64,000 nucleotides of DNA from Lasiosphaeria ovina (lineage: Eukaryota; Ascomycota; Sordariomycetes; Sordariales; Lasiosphaeriaceae): the NCBI GenBank assembly GCA_033439765.1, contig JAULSN010000001.1, positions 3,038,001 through 3,102,000 on the forward strand. The letters run 5' to 3'. Below, piece after piece: positions 1 to 10,970 of the stretch (position 1 is its first letter; every line of letters starts with the position of its first letter). A program made the translations under genes and the position numbers. The notes below the pieces were generated by a model. It saw only the letters and a program-made list of their open reading frames with translations. It had not been told where the DNA came from and made no database searches.

Positions 1-998
1 CATTTGTAGAGAATGGACAAGCCTCTAGGATTCTAAAATAGGGATTTAAAAAGTTATTACCTCCCTTAGCGGAAAACCTTTACGACGAGTCGTAAAATAC
101 CGAGGCCCTTTAGATTTTGGAAACTCCCTCGCTACTTAGTAATAAACATTCAGGGATTCCATTGTTGAAAATGGAATGGCCACTCAGTCCAGTCCAGAAC
201 GTCGATCCACGTCCCGCCTCTTCTCCATGGACCCGAGCTGCTGTCGCTGGAGGCGTGTGCATGCAGGGGCGTGAATAAGCAGCGAGTGGTGCGTCCGTCT
301 TTACACCTAGCAAAAGTCGATAGGCTACCTAGCAGTCGGTAATCCTCTTGTATACGGCTGACAGACCTTTGTTTTCCCCCTCCAGCTAGAACGGGAGGCT
401 TGCAGTCAAACAAGCGCACGCAAAATCCAGCGGAGGTTTGTACGGAGAAGGCAACCTAGCGATGAAGCCACTGAGGCGATGAGCTAAACAAACTTGTAAG
501 CCACCGAACCTGGAAGCACCCACTTGGTGGGGCTGATAACTAAACCGACCCCTCGCCGCCTCGCTAGTGATACGGTGGCCTGGTGCATTGGCAGCCTACG
601 TATGAGCCATCCAGGATCAGGAACCTTCCATCTTCCCGCCATCGCTCCAGCAACTCGGAGAAGCAGCAGCATCGAGCGCCGAACCTAGCATTCAGGCCTA
701 CGATTCGCAACTTGCGAATTCTCATTCCTACCACCCCAGAGACCCTTTACCTACCCTATCTTGATTTTAGTCTTCTGGGACCGCCTTTCACGCCGCAGGA
801 AGGCAGCAGACGTTAAACCCAACCAACTTCAAGTCTCCCCGCCCCCGCCCCCGCCCCAAGTCTCGCCCTTTCCTTCTCACACCAGGGCACATTTCGCCGA
901 TCGATCACCAATCACATCCAACGCGATAGTCCGAGACGACCTTCCATTGGCATTGTCATAGCCCGTCGCAATATCGAGTCTACTCCAGCGGGGCGACC
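1..998. other. Left-edge intergenic region, dsk2 upstream
   Basis: No convincing gene. The first ~165 bases are a decayed copy of a repeat that recurs near 18.4-18.56 kb (listed separately). The remainder is the upstream and 5' leader region of the ubiquilin gene, with a CCCGCC-rich pyrimidine patch near 838-858. Short open frames on both strands look like chance. Confidence 0.5.
20..165 (-). repeat. Decayed copy A of a dispersed repeat
   Basis: This segment aligns by eye, in the same orientation and with small gaps, to 18400-18560; the best blocks are around GTTATTACCTC and AAACTCCC. Read on the minus strand, both copies share a peptide skeleton with an EVIT core followed by IPI and E. Copy A carries in-frame stops (a TAA and a TAG) where copy B is open. 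I therefore read it as the decayed relic of a once-coding repeated sequence. The family is not recognised. Confidence 0.6.
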
Positions 999-2460
999 AT
1001 GGCCGATAACTCTGAGCCGGCCGCCGAGGCCCAGCTTACCTTCAAGGTGAAGAGCTCGAGCGACAAGACGCACACCATCACCATGGCGGACACGACCACC
1101 GTGCTGGACCTGAAGACGAAGCTTGCTGGGTCCGACTTCGAGGATGTCCCCGTCGAGAGACAGCGTCTGATCTACTCTGGGCGTGTCATGAAGAATGACG
1201 ATGCGCTCAGTGTCTATAAAATCAAGAACCACAACACTATCCACATGGTCAAGAGCGCCGCCAGCAATCCCACCCCGCCAAACACAGGCTCCTCGTCGGC
1301 CCCCACCCCGCAGACCGTTCCCACCATGGCAGCCGGCGCCTCGGCTAACAACCTTCTCGCCGGGCTCACGGGCGCTCGATATGCCGGCCATGCCAGCCTA
1401 CCTAGTCGGGACCTGTTTGGCGCAGACGGGGGGGTGAGTTTACACCTGCACACACACACGCACGCACATAGAGAGACACGCATGCATATTACGGGCAGAA
1501 TCCGCTAACTGGAACCTCCGGCAGATGGGCGCACCCCCGAGCGAGGATCAGATGGCCGACATGCTGGCAAATCCCGCCGTCGCCCAGACCATGAACGAGG
1601 CGTTGAACAACCCTGCATTTGTCGACCACATGATACAATCGAACCCTATGCTGGCTAATATGCCCAACGCTCGCGAGATGCTCCAGTCGCCCTATTTCCG
1701 AAGCATGATGACAAACCCAGACGCTATTCGCATGGCGGCAAGAATGCGGAGGATGATGTCCGGCGGAGAGACTTCGGCCTTCCCGGCCCCGGGCGTGACG
1801 GACACAACCCCCGATGCGGAAGGCACGGCCGCGAGCGGAGGCGATAACAATATCCCTGCCATGCCCCAGATGCCCTTCCTATTCCCTGGCATGTTTGGCG
1901 CCCCCGGTGCCCCCGGTGCCCCCGGTGCCCCTGGCCCCGCCAGCAGCGGCGCATCTGGACCCGGAAATCCCTTCGCTAACCTGTTCCCACCTAACCTGTG
2001 GGGAGCCGCCCCCCCAGCTCCTCAGACTAGTGCTACTACTGGCGCGGCAGCCCCTGCGGCGTCAGAGGGTAGAGATGCGCCGGCACCGGTAGGCAACGCT
2101 GGTGCTTCCCAACAACAACCGCCTAACCCATTCGCAGCCCTGTTTGGCGCCGCCCCAGGCCAAGGCGGCAATAGCTTCGGTGGTGGTAATAACGCGGCCA
2201 ATCCGTTCGGTCTCCCGGCCATTTCGCCAGAGGCCATGCAGCAGGCCATGCAGATGTGGGGCATGGGAGGTATGGAAGGCTTGACGTCGCCGGCAGCCGC
2301 CGCACCACAGGACACTCGGCCACCGGAGGAGCGCTACGCCGAGCAGTTGCGCCAGCTCAACGATATGGGATTCTTTGATTTTGATAGGAACATTGCGGCT
2401 CTCCGTCGCAGCGGCGGCAGCGTGCAGGGCGCGATTGAACACTTGCTCGGCGGTTTATAA
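999..2460 (+). CDS. dsk2: Ubiquilin/DSK2 family ubiquitin-receptor protein
   Basis: Two exons, 999-1433 and 1525-2460, separated by a 91-base GTGAGT..CAG intron with a CTAAC branch site, give 456 aa in phase. Visible order: N-terminal ubiquitin-like domain (about residues 13-85), a Met/Asn-rich STI1-type repeat region (about 156-215, with NPA, NPAF and NPML-type turns), a long Gly/Pro/Ala-rich linker that includes a GAP triplet repeat, and a C-terminal UBA domain (about 415-456) with the MGF motif. By family knowledge such proteins shuttle ubiquitylated clients to the proteasome, the UBL docking on the proteasome and the UBA binding ubiquitin. The start ATG sits in CGACCATGG, a good context. 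A G21 run begins ~50 bases after the stop. Confidence 0.93.
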
Positions 2461-3476
2461 CGGGGGAGAGGAGTGGTTGACAAGAGAGAGATTGGGAGAG
2501 AGAGATCTGGGGGGGGGGGGGGGGGGGGGAGAGAATAGTGGAACATGGGGAGACCTTGCGGAATGACGTGACATGGCAAGCATTCTTTTTGTCCTCTTTT
2601 TAATTTTCTTGAGCAGACCGCCCCCTACTACCTACCTACCACCTCCAGAGCTATGTAGAGTTGGCACAGAGATAGGGAGACAAAGTGGTGGGAGGCAAGG
2701 AAATTTAAATGCCAAGAAATGGGCCGCCCAGTTGTTTTTCTCTTTGGGCTGTTCGTTGAAAGCTTCTTTTGGTGCAGGGGAGGGGCAGGCAGGGAATCAT
2801 GGCAGCGCCATTGCAAGGAAGGCGTTCTTAGTCGGCAGGAAATTGACACTCGGCAAACCATTTCTATGCTCATTCTTCTCTCTGTCTCTCACTCTCTCCG
2901 TGTGTGTATATGTTGAGGGGCGAGACTTGAGAGGCCAGCTGATCTACATAACCTCGTGGGCGTCTTGCCGTTGCCGTCTTGCTTGCCTGCCTGTTTGCTG
3001 GCTTGAGACAATCATGCAAGAGCGTTGCCACGTGTTGTGCATGGAGACGAACATTTGTCTTCGCTTGACATGTATGTATAGACCTAACTATCAATGTGTA
3101 TAGATAGCTTAATACGTTGTGTATGTGTGTGTATGTGTGTGTGTGTGCTTTGGGGGGCTAAGGGACGTCCTCTCATTATTTGTGTACCTGGGCATTTGCG
3201 GATACAAAAAGGGGCTTGCTTCGCATGTATCCGTATAATGGGTATGTTTGTTTGTTCAGTATTGCTATACAACATTGAATTTTCTGCCTGCCCGAATGCT
3301 GTCCGGAACCATACGTAGCCCGTCTTTGGAAGTTAGATCTCTCAAGATGCTCGCACACTTTACTTTCCAACACCGTGATGATTGACGCCCAGTGGTCGGT
3401 GCCTCCCTGTTGGTGAGCGCTCCATCGCTTTTCTTGCTGGGGGTCCTCTAAACTGCCGGGTGTCTTGTCGCCTACA
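2461..3476. other. Intergenic region after dsk2
   Basis: No gene seen. It holds a G21 run (2509-2529), a CTACCTACC patch (~2626-2641) and a TG-rich microsatellite (~3117-3147). Confidence 0.5.
2509..2529 (+). repeat. Poly-G run (21 G)
   Basis: Uninterrupted run of 21 G, probably in the 3' UTR of the ubiquilin gene. It is one of several 15-22 base G or C runs in non-coding DNA of this window. Confidence 0.9.
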
Positions 3477-3803
3477 ATGATGTGCCAGAAGAGCGTCGAC
3501 ACGTTCGGCTTGGACGATGGAGCCAGCCGCCGAAGCGCGGTGCAGCACGCCCTGATCTTGACGATCCGAGACATCCTTGCCGGTGACGGCCCCGACAGCA
3601 GCGTCAAGTGCTATGCGCAGGACCCCATGTACACCGAAGCCGACAGGCTGGTGCTGCAGAGCGAGAAGGAAGTGCCTTGTGACCTGATTTCCATGGCTGA
3701 TATCAGTGTCGACGAGAGGAAGATCATAGAGAAAGAGCTAGATTGGGGCTCTGAGGGGGTTGAAGTCTTCGTGACCTTCGGGCATTGTAGGTGGTATCTG
3801 TAG
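3477..3803 (+). CDS. SRR1-like domain protein, short or fragmentary
   Basis: Open frame of 108 aa from ATG 3477. It contains FGL, then QHALILTIRDIL, then a CYAQDPMYTEAD stretch, resembling the order of conserved pieces in SRR1-like domains (FGLG.. / Q-A-L-LRD / A-Q-DP-Y). The family in fungi is usually clearly longer. Here the N-terminal part before FGL and the later conserved region after the AQDP motif are missing or diverged, and I could not find convincing extra exons on either side. It may be a remnant, or a gene whose other exons I failed to see. SRR1 proteins are linked to clock and heme-related regulation in plants and yeast; nothing can be said about function here. Confidence 0.45.
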   Translation: MMCQKSVDTFGLDDGASRRSAVQHALILTIRDILAGDGPDSSVKCYAQDPMYTEADRLVLQSEKEVPCDLISMADISVDERKIIEKELDWGSEGVEVFVTFGHCRWYL

Positions 3804-4241
3804 GTACCGTTCTCTATTCCAGCCTATCTAACAACAACAGGTCATAGAATGTGGAAAAGGATAAAACAAAGAAGATTAGACGCATATATCGGGAGGAGTG
3901 ATTCTTATTTCTGTCTGAGCATGGGGGCGAAGAGTCGCGGGGACGATGGAAGAGCCGAGTTAAACTAATAATATGTGCCTTGATCCCACCTCTCTCCACC
4001 ATACTATATCTGTGTCGAATGGATGCTGTAGCCTGTTTCCGTGTACCGCTCCATCCCATAGTGTTGAGGTACAGTACAGTACCTAGGTATATCCTAACAA
4101 CCTGGCAAATGATTTTCCCTCTGGTCATGCTATGCAATGCTGTCGAATGATGTCTCGCCGAGTCAATAAACAGAAAAGATTATATACAACCCATACTCAA
4201 TTTTCGCCAGTTACCCCTCAACGCCGTAAACCATGCAAGAC
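3804..4241. other. Intergenic region between SRR1-like ORF and rif1 3' end
   Basis: No gene seen. It contains an ACCTAGGT palindrome near 4081-4088 and presumably the 3' UTR of rif1. Confidence 0.5.
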
Positions 4242-7200
4242 TCATGCCCTCCCACGCTTCTCAGCTTCGTACAACTCTCTCTTCATGTCCATGAACAGAT
4301 CCTCAATCTGGTAAACCTCCTGTCTCGACAGCGCGGCTGTGCGCAGCTCGTCGAGACCACCCCGCAGCAGACTCATGATATTTTGCACACGGTCTGCTTT
4401 GGGCGCGTTAGTAGCCTCCGCGTCCCCAGGTCCCTCTGACTCGCGTCCAAGCATGTCCACATCCATCGACTCGGGCCCCGCCGCCTTTGTCTCTTCTAAT
4501 TCGCTGCGGCTCCGAGACTCGAGCGCGATTTGAGACTGCACCTCGCGGTCATCCGATCCCAACCCGTCGGTCTGCATACAGACGGCCTTGTCAGACCGCA
4601 TAGGCTCGTCAGGGCTGAAATCCTCGCTGAGCATCGTCGAGAAGCAATCCTCGGATGAAGCTCTCGCCGTCTGTTCCGCGAGCGTTTGGTACATCTTCCT
4701 GGCATCTATTGCCACATTTAGCATCGGAGCAGTCAACCCAATGGTTTCGAATCTCGTACCTTCGACTGGGACTGGCTGGCTGTCGGGCACTTCGTCCGCC
4801 TCGTCGGCCTCATCGGCGTCGTTGCCCTGCTTTCTCTTCTTGTTGCTAGTTTTGTGTGTCTTGGAAGATGCTCGTTTCCGCTTTTGTCGCTTGTCGCGTT
4901 TCTGTGGCTGCGAGCTTGGTACCTGAATTTCCGCCGTCGACGGCGTGGTAGATTCCGCAGAGCTAGCTCTAGTACTCCTCGACGATCCCCGTGAACCGGG
5001 CCGCTTCTTGGGGCCGTCTCCTACGACAATGCAGTCTGCATCTGGGGGGTTGTGTGTCTTCTGGAGTGAGACGGATGGCCGTCGGTATCCAGAACGGTCA
5101 GGCCTCCTTGCATCCAGCTCAACCACGAGTCTGAGAAAGCTCTTCTCGTCGACATCGCTGACTTGGGAAGACTGCCGCGGTGTCGCCGTCTTGCTCTCTC
5201 CAGTAGCAGCAACTCTAAGTCTCTCGGACCGTTTCGGGGTAGGTGGCAGAGGGCTGCTGGGCGCATCCATAAACACTTCATCATCAGACCTTGGCGTAAT
5301 CTGGGGTTGCAAAAGCCGGTAGTATTTGCGAGGCGTCGTCGGAGTTCCTGCAGTCAATATGTCCTGCGAGTTCGGTGCTGGTACCGGGTTATCCTCGGGC
5401 ATCGAGATGACACTATCCTCGATCACTTCACTCTCCAGGTTCGCGTCTGCCCTCGCTGTTTCTGGGTCTCCCATTTCCAACTCTTCTATTTCCGGTTTTG
5501 TTACTTCCGGCTCGGCTACTTCCGGCTCTGATGTTTCAACTCCCGTGACAGCAGCCTCGTTAGGGGCGGGAAGATCCTCATCGGCCTCGAAAGACATGGC
5601 TTCGTCATTGACGTCGTCCCGGTCAAGTACCTCGGGCGCGTTCATCTGGCGACTTGGATTCGGAGATCCTGATATTGGTGACGACGAGAACTGCCATTCT
5701 TCAAGCAGGCTATGACTGGCCGACCTCGATCGTATTTCGGCCGCCAGTGGATTCCGTCTTGGTTCTGGGGGTGATGAAGGAGGGTCGTTCAAATCATGAT
5801 CCGGTATAAGCACCGGTTGGCCACGGCGCGGCGTGGGCGTTGATGTGACAAAACCGTTGAATGGATTCTCCGGCTCGGGAGTGGCGGCTTGCCGAAGTCG
5901 CGAGTTGTCTTGAGGCGATGGTAGCTTAGCTGGGATAATGCAGCCCGACTCCTTTGACTTGACGCCCGGACTTGATCGTATTTCGGGAAACAGGGCAGCA
6001 TTCTCCTTCTGTCGATCTCTAACCTCTTTCTGCCGGTCGGTCAAAACCTGGGATTCCAAATTCTCTTTATCAGGCGAAGAAGGCCCAATCGGAGCAAACT
6101 GGATCTGGGAATTGTCGTGTCGTAACCGAGGCGTCACATTAGCGCGGTTACCCCCCTTAGCTTTTGGCTTAGGGGAGAAGGCCAACTGCCGTTGAACTGG
6201 CTTCTTTTGCTTGCCAGAATCCGGTGTTTTGGTACCAGAGGCGGGGCGGGGAGTGCCCTTCTGGCTGGACCTCGTCGAAGGCATCTCTGGCAAGCTGAAG
6301 TCGTCAAGGGAGTCAATGAACAACGGTTGTTGCCCAACATGCTCTGCGCTCGACATTTCCAGACCGGGCAGGACGATGCCTGTGTGCGACTGAATCTGTC
6401 CAAGCGCCGTCTTGAGGTGTTCCGGGTACTCCAAATGCTCGACATTCTGGAACAACTTGTTCCACAAAGACACCCCAGAATTGACAAAATACAGATGGCT
6501 CGACTGGAAAGAGGCGCAGAAGACGCGCTCAAGAGGCTCGAGTTGCTGCTCTGGGTGCTCGATCTCGGCAATAATAGAGCATATCTTATCCCAAAGAGAC
6601 TTGGTCGCGGCAAGTACGGGGCTGGGCTGATTGCCTATAGCTCTGTTGCAGTCGCAAATCCAGGGAAGAATTCCGTCCTGGAGAGCAGCCAACGTCCTCA
6701 TGAACAGCTGGCGATTGCATCGTTCAAAGAACTGGCCAATCTCTTGAAGGAGACGAGCAGCTACCTCCGACTCGGCAGGACTAGGCTGGTTATACATGTA
6801 CGCCAGAGCTTCGCTGGCTGCTTTGTATAGATTGTCGAATGTGTCAAACGACGCTGAGCGAGACCCGGCTAGAGCAGTACCCCAAAGTCGCCGTCGAGCA
6901 GCATCCACAGCTTGCCGGTCGTGTGGCTGCCTCGCGGCGGAAACTAGCTCGATTGCACAAATAAGGCTGTTCGCCGATGTGTTGGCAGCCCCGACAAGAG
7001 CAAACTGGTCGGGCAAAATCTTTGCTAAGGGTTCGATTGCAACAATGGCGACTCCAGCATCGCCAACTTCGTCTCGTACCCGTTCGACCAACAAGTCAAA
7101 CAAGGACTCCCAGTGGTCCCAAGGAAGACTTGGTGTTGATCTGATACCACGCTCAAGGACTTTAACGACATCGCGGTATTCGTGACCAATAGGAGTCTCA

Positions 7201-9593
7201 CTCCCCGATATGTTTGAATTGTGGCTGCTGTGGCCAGGTTCCAACCAGCTGGCAATTTTATTGGCAACTAGCAACCATGGTCCGTAAGGTCGTGGCGCTT
7301 CTATTGGAATTGCTGATAGCAAGTCTTGAGCGAGATCCATCTTTGCCTTGTCGCTCTTTAGATTATTGAAGAAAGGGGCAAAAACGGAAGCGTAAAAGTC
7401 GGCAAAGTCCTTGTCGTCTGGGACGCCGGGGGGGAGAGATGAGAGTGTTGAGAAGAGAGAATATAGGGGCGCCTTTGTGAAGGCCTGGTTCTTGCCAGGC
7501 TTTTCGGTGAGAGGCAGGAGACCAAGGGCGTTGATCATGATCTCCACGAACGCTCGTGCCGCGAGAAGGAAGTTGACAACGCTTGACCCAGCATCCTCGC
7601 AAGTTGGCAGACCGCGGTTCCATACTTTTTGCAGAGCGCCAAGAGCCTCGGTCACGAACTGTGTTGTATCCTTGGACACCTTGATCTCTTTGGACGCTGC
7701 AGAAGCAACAGTCGCAACTAGGTTCTTCCAGAGTCGGTAGGTGGCGCTCTTGCTATCGGCCAGCGCAAGAAAGTCCTTTTCTAGGATGGGTTGAATGGTA
7801 GCGAAGACTCTATCGGTATTGCGCCTGACCCACTTCGAGTCGAGTGCTGGAAGCTCTTCTGGCTTTACTAGGGAGCCCTCTACTATGCGGTCTTCTTTCC
7901 ATCTCCGCGGCGTCGTGCAGTCGAAAAGGCTGCCAAGAATAGTGCTGGCATGACGAAGTTTGTCTTGGCCAGATTCAACTGCCGGATCAAAAACCCTCGC
8001 AATTACGGGCTTGACGCTGCTATCCCAGTATCCATCCAACAGGGCCGGGGCGGTTTGGGGCTTGAAAGTGTAATAGAAGAGATTGCAAATCCCGCCAAAC
8101 ACAACGTTCTGCAGCTCCTCTGAGGTTTTGGCGGAGGGTTTGCCCACGCTTTTCCGCCTCAACTGGGTTATCAATGGCTTGGTGAGATTGACGACGTTTT
8201 TTCGGAACGTTCGCTCGTCTAAATGCATCAGGTAGACGAGCCGGCTCCAGGCTTGGTGGGCATATATTTTCGTTGCCAAGTCAGTGCTGTTGAAGCAAGA
8301 CTGGATAATGAGCAGCCACGGGTTCATGTACTCCAACTTGTACAGCGGGGCACGGAGCATGAGGATGACCACGCTCCAGATCGGAGGGACGGTAGCCGAG
8401 TTGTTCTTGTCCTCGGCCATGGACCTTAACCTCTCTTCGTAGTACTCGATATACCGCTTTTCTTCCGAGACGTGGTTCAACACCTCCATGACCTTGCGCT
8501 GCAGCTGCTTTTCGTGACCAATGCTAAAAGCCGCCTCCAGGCCCAGATCGATGGCCGAGGAGCGGATCTCTTTGATGGTGCTGAGCATATCGGTGAACAG
8601 GTCAAACAGCCAGTCCGAGTGAATAACCATGAGCGACCTGGCTTGCTTGACCAGGTTCTTGTATATGAGGACACGGGACATGATGATGCTCTTCCCCGTC
8701 ACGTGGTTCTCGATGTTGTGCAGCGCAGCGACCAGCCTTCCTACGCGGTCCGCCGTCATGACTTTGGCCGAAAAGTTTTGCCACGCTATTACCTGCATCA
8801 GGTGTCGCGCCACGTCCTTAGGGATAGATGGATCCTCAAAGGAACGAATGCAGTGGTCGACAATGAAAACGCCAAAGTCGTTGGTGAAGGTGGACGCGAT
8901 GGCGGAGAATCCGAGGAAGGTGATGAGCAGGTTGAGAGCATGATTGACGAGCGACGAGTCGATGCCGGCCTCGGGCGTCCTGGAGACGATGTCCCGTTGC
9001 ATGAACTGCAGGAAGAGTCCCATCTTCGCCTGGAGAGCAACCCGGTCGGGCAGGTTGTTGGAAGCCTTACACGCGCGCGTCAGCATCATGTAGGCATCCA
9101 CCTTCGAGTCCCGATCGCCGCCGGCAAGCTGCTGAATTGTCGATTCCAACATGGCTGCCAAATTGTTATTTTGGAGCAAAGGATCGCTATCGCCGCTGCT
9201 CGTCGAGTCGAGGGGGTTGTGCCCGTGGGCGGGAGGTTTGAGGATTGACTTGACGGGTTTGGAGGCACTTCGGGGAAGCGACACGGGTGTCGGGTGCTGT
9301 CTCCTCGGCGTCCCCTCTGTGTATATCGGCGGATCTTTGTATTCGGCCTGGGTAGAAAACTCGACCTTGCGCGCCCGCCGCGATGTCGAGTTTGTGGTGA
9401 GGGAATAGGTCGGGGAGTGGTTCCCCGGCGGGGTGTGGAGGCTCGAGGGCGTGTCGGCCGAGTCGAGGATGGGCCTAGACGAGGCGGCAGATAGAGCTAG
9501 GGCCGAAGGCTCATGATGTGATTCTCGAGGCGGCGTCGGCGGCCGTGGTGGGAGGACGTCCAAGCGACTGGACATGACAGCCGGAGTCGACAT
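4242..9593 (-). CDS. rif1: RIF1 telomere/replication-timing protein
   Basis: Intronless minus-strand gene of 1783 aa. The N-terminal tail carries two protein phosphatase 1 docking motifs, KVEF (residues 76-79, RVxF class) and SILK (116-119). Then comes a long helical-repeat region (about 150-1150) resembling the Rif1 N-terminal HEAT-like domain. The remainder is a long Ser/Pro/Glu-rich disordered region with many SP/TP sites and basic patches, ending in a short charged helical segment. By family knowledge Rif1 recruits PP1 to counter DDK at origins, sets late replication timing, and acts at telomeres and double-strand breaks. The overall size, the PP1 motif pair in the N-terminal tail as in yeasts, and the domain order support the call. 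An acidic VExx-type degenerate repeat lies near 5470-5540. Confidence 0.85.
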   Translation of the reverse strand: MSTPAVMSSRLDVLPPRPPTPPRESHHEPSALALSAASSRPILDSADTPSSLHTPPGNHSPTYSLTTNSTSRRARKVEFSTQAEYKDPPIYTEGTPRRQHPTPVSLPRSASKPVKSILKPPAHGHNPLDSTSSGDSDPLLQNNNLAAMLESTIQQLAGGDRDSKVDAYMMLTRACKASNNLPDRVALQAKMGLFLQFMQRDIVSRTPEAGIDSSLVNHALNLLITFLGFSAIASTFTNDFGVFIVDHCIRSFEDPSIPKDVARHLMQVIAWQNFSAKVMTADRVGRLVAALHNIENHVTGKSIIMSRVLIYKNLVKQARSLMVIHSDWLFDLFTDMLSTIKEIRSSAIDLGLEAAFSIGHEKQLQRKVMEVLNHVSEEKRYIEYYEERLRSMAEDKNNSATVPPIWSVVILMLRAPLYKLEYMNPWLLIIQSCFNSTDLATKIYAHQAWSRLVYLMHLDERTFRKNVVNLTKPLITQLRRKSVGKPSAKTSEELQNVVFGGICNLFYYTFKPQTAPALLDGYWDSSVKPVIARVFDPAVESGQDKLRHASTILGSLFDCTTPRRWKEDRIVEGSLVKPEELPALDSKWVRRNTDRVFATIQPILEKDFLALADSKSATYRLWKNLVATVASAASKEIKVSKDTTQFVTEALGALQKVWNRGLPTCEDAGSSVVNFLLAARAFVEIMINALGLLPLTEKPGKNQAFTKAPLYSLFSTLSSLPPGVPDDKDFADFYASVFAPFFNNLKSDKAKMDLAQDLLSAIPIEAPRPYGPWLLVANKIASWLEPGHSSHNSNISGSETPIGHEYRDVVKVLERGIRSTPSLPWDHWESLFDLLVERVRDEVGDAGVAIVAIEPLAKILPDQFALVGAANTSANSLICAIELVSAARQPHDRQAVDAARRRLWGTALAGSRSASFDTFDNLYKAASEALAYMYNQPSPAESEVAARLLQEIGQFFERCNRQLFMRTLAALQDGILPWICDCNRAIGNQPSPVLAATKSLWDKICSIIAEIEHPEQQLEPLERVFCASFQSSHLYFVNSGVSLWNKLFQNVEHLEYPEHLKTALGQIQSHTGIVLPGLEMSSAEHVGQQPLFIDSLDDFSLPEMPSTRSSQKGTPRPASGTKTPDSGKQKKPVQRQLAFSPKPKAKGGNRANVTPRLRHDNSQIQFAPIGPSSPDKENLESQVLTDRQKEVRDRQKENAALFPEIRSSPGVKSKESGCIIPAKLPSPQDNSRLRQAATPEPENPFNGFVTSTPTPRRGQPVLIPDHDLNDPPSSPPEPRRNPLAAEIRSRSASHSLLEEWQFSSSPISGSPNPSRQMNAPEVLDRDDVNDEAMSFEADEDLPAPNEAAVTGVETSEPEVAEPEVTKPEIEELEMGDPETARADANLESEVIEDSVISMPEDNPVPAPNSQDILTAGTPTTPRKYYRLLQPQITPRSDDEVFMDAPSSPLPPTPKRSERLRVAATGESKTATPRQSSQVSDVDEKSFLRLVVELDARRPDRSGYRRPSVSLQKTHNPPDADCIVVGDGPKKRPGSRGSSRSTRASSAESTTPSTAEIQVPSSQPQKRDKRQKRKRASSKTHKTSNKKRKQGNDADEADEADEVPDSQPVPVEGTRFETIGLTAPMLNVAIDARKMYQTLAEQTARASSEDCFSTMLSEDFSPDEPMRSDKAVCMQTDGLGSDDREVQSQIALESRSRSELEETKAAGPESMDVDMLGRESEGPGDAEATNAPKADRVQNIMSLLRGGLDELRTAALSRQEVYQIEDLFMDMKRELYEAEKRGRA

Positions 9594-10970
9594 TCTGCCC
9601 CGAGGGCAGAGCGCAAACCTTCCTTTGCCTAGACCGTCAAGGCCTTGGGCTGATATGCATTACCAACGACAGCACTAATACTAGGTGTGGCAACCGGCAA
9701 ACAGTGCCAAGGACTCTGAAATACAAGACAAAAAAAAGAAGTGCAATGCGATGCGATGAAGACCGGAAAAGAGCGTGCGGTCCGTGTTTAATTGGTTGCG
9801 ATGCTGAAAACGCTGCGAGTACGGGCGGGTAGGTAGACAGACACCAGCAACAGCAACGGCCTCCCCAGGGGTTTGATGGCGGAGTTAGCTTGGTTGCCGG
9901 GTCGGAGCAATTAAGACTTTTAACGCGGTTTCGCGTGATCCACTCGAATTTGGGCGCGCGTGGCCCGTTCACTCGCGTCGAGTCGCGCCTGCTTGCCGCC
10001 AACCCCCCTCGTTTTTTAAGTGCAAGGCCCGTGCGAGACAGCCATCTTGCGTTCGGCTTCCGGGGCTTCCCCAACCCGACGGTTCCCCAATTCGGGACGG
10101 GCTCCTTTGAAGAAGACGGGACCATGTCTACGTATCCATAGTTTCCTTACTATGTACGTGTTTGGAGAACGTATACGGAAGACCTCATATGAAATATTCC
10201 TTATAGTTTCCTAGACATCGACAATTGATACGGAGCGGGGTACATATACAGGTTGGTAGGTGTCTTATTCACCTGCCTCAAGTCCATTGGTCCCAACGCG
10301 GATTGGGCACTGAATAGGTATCTTCTTTGAGCAAAAGAAATTATTTTGGGATCCGATCATCAGCAAAGTCATTGCAAGATCGTCAAGCGTGAATTCTGTA
10401 TTGGAGATCGATCGGGAAGAATGGATGGATTCCGGGCCTCATCGGCGCCCAAAAAGCGCCACCGTGAGGAGGTGCCTTTGATATTCGAGCTCAATTAATT
10501 ACCCCACACATGCAGCTATTTGTGAGCGTGAGCTAAGGTAGGCAAGCGGCGGCTAACCATTGCACATCACACCTCAGCATCAGCATATTTGCGAGCAGAT
10601 GCAGATAGCTGCCGGCGAAAACATTACGCTGCAAACATATGCTGTAGAGTGGATCATCCAGAATCCTCATACGCACTCTGTCAACCGCTCCACGAAGGTC
10701 GGTTTAGAAGAGGATCCCCAGGCAGGTAAGTCGAAGCCATTCCCCACCCCGCACACCTCAGTCTCTGGCGCTATTCGATCCCAACTTCCAACCGTATTCC
10801 TGAAACGTCACCTAGTAAGCAGCCCTCCTCCAGTTGCTAGCAATCCGCAATCACAACCTCGCCTCGCAAGTCCCAAATCGCAAATTTGAGGAAGGATATA
10901 GGTCTTTTGTGTGTTCGTGGCAGAGCCGGACCTTTTAGAATATCCTTTCTCTGTCTGACATCTGCGAAAT
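9594..10970. other. Divergent promoter region rif1 / ric8
   Basis: About 1.4 kb between divergently transcribed genes. No convincing coding sequence; short frames on both strands are probably chance. It should hold the promoters of both neighbours. Confidence 0.5.
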
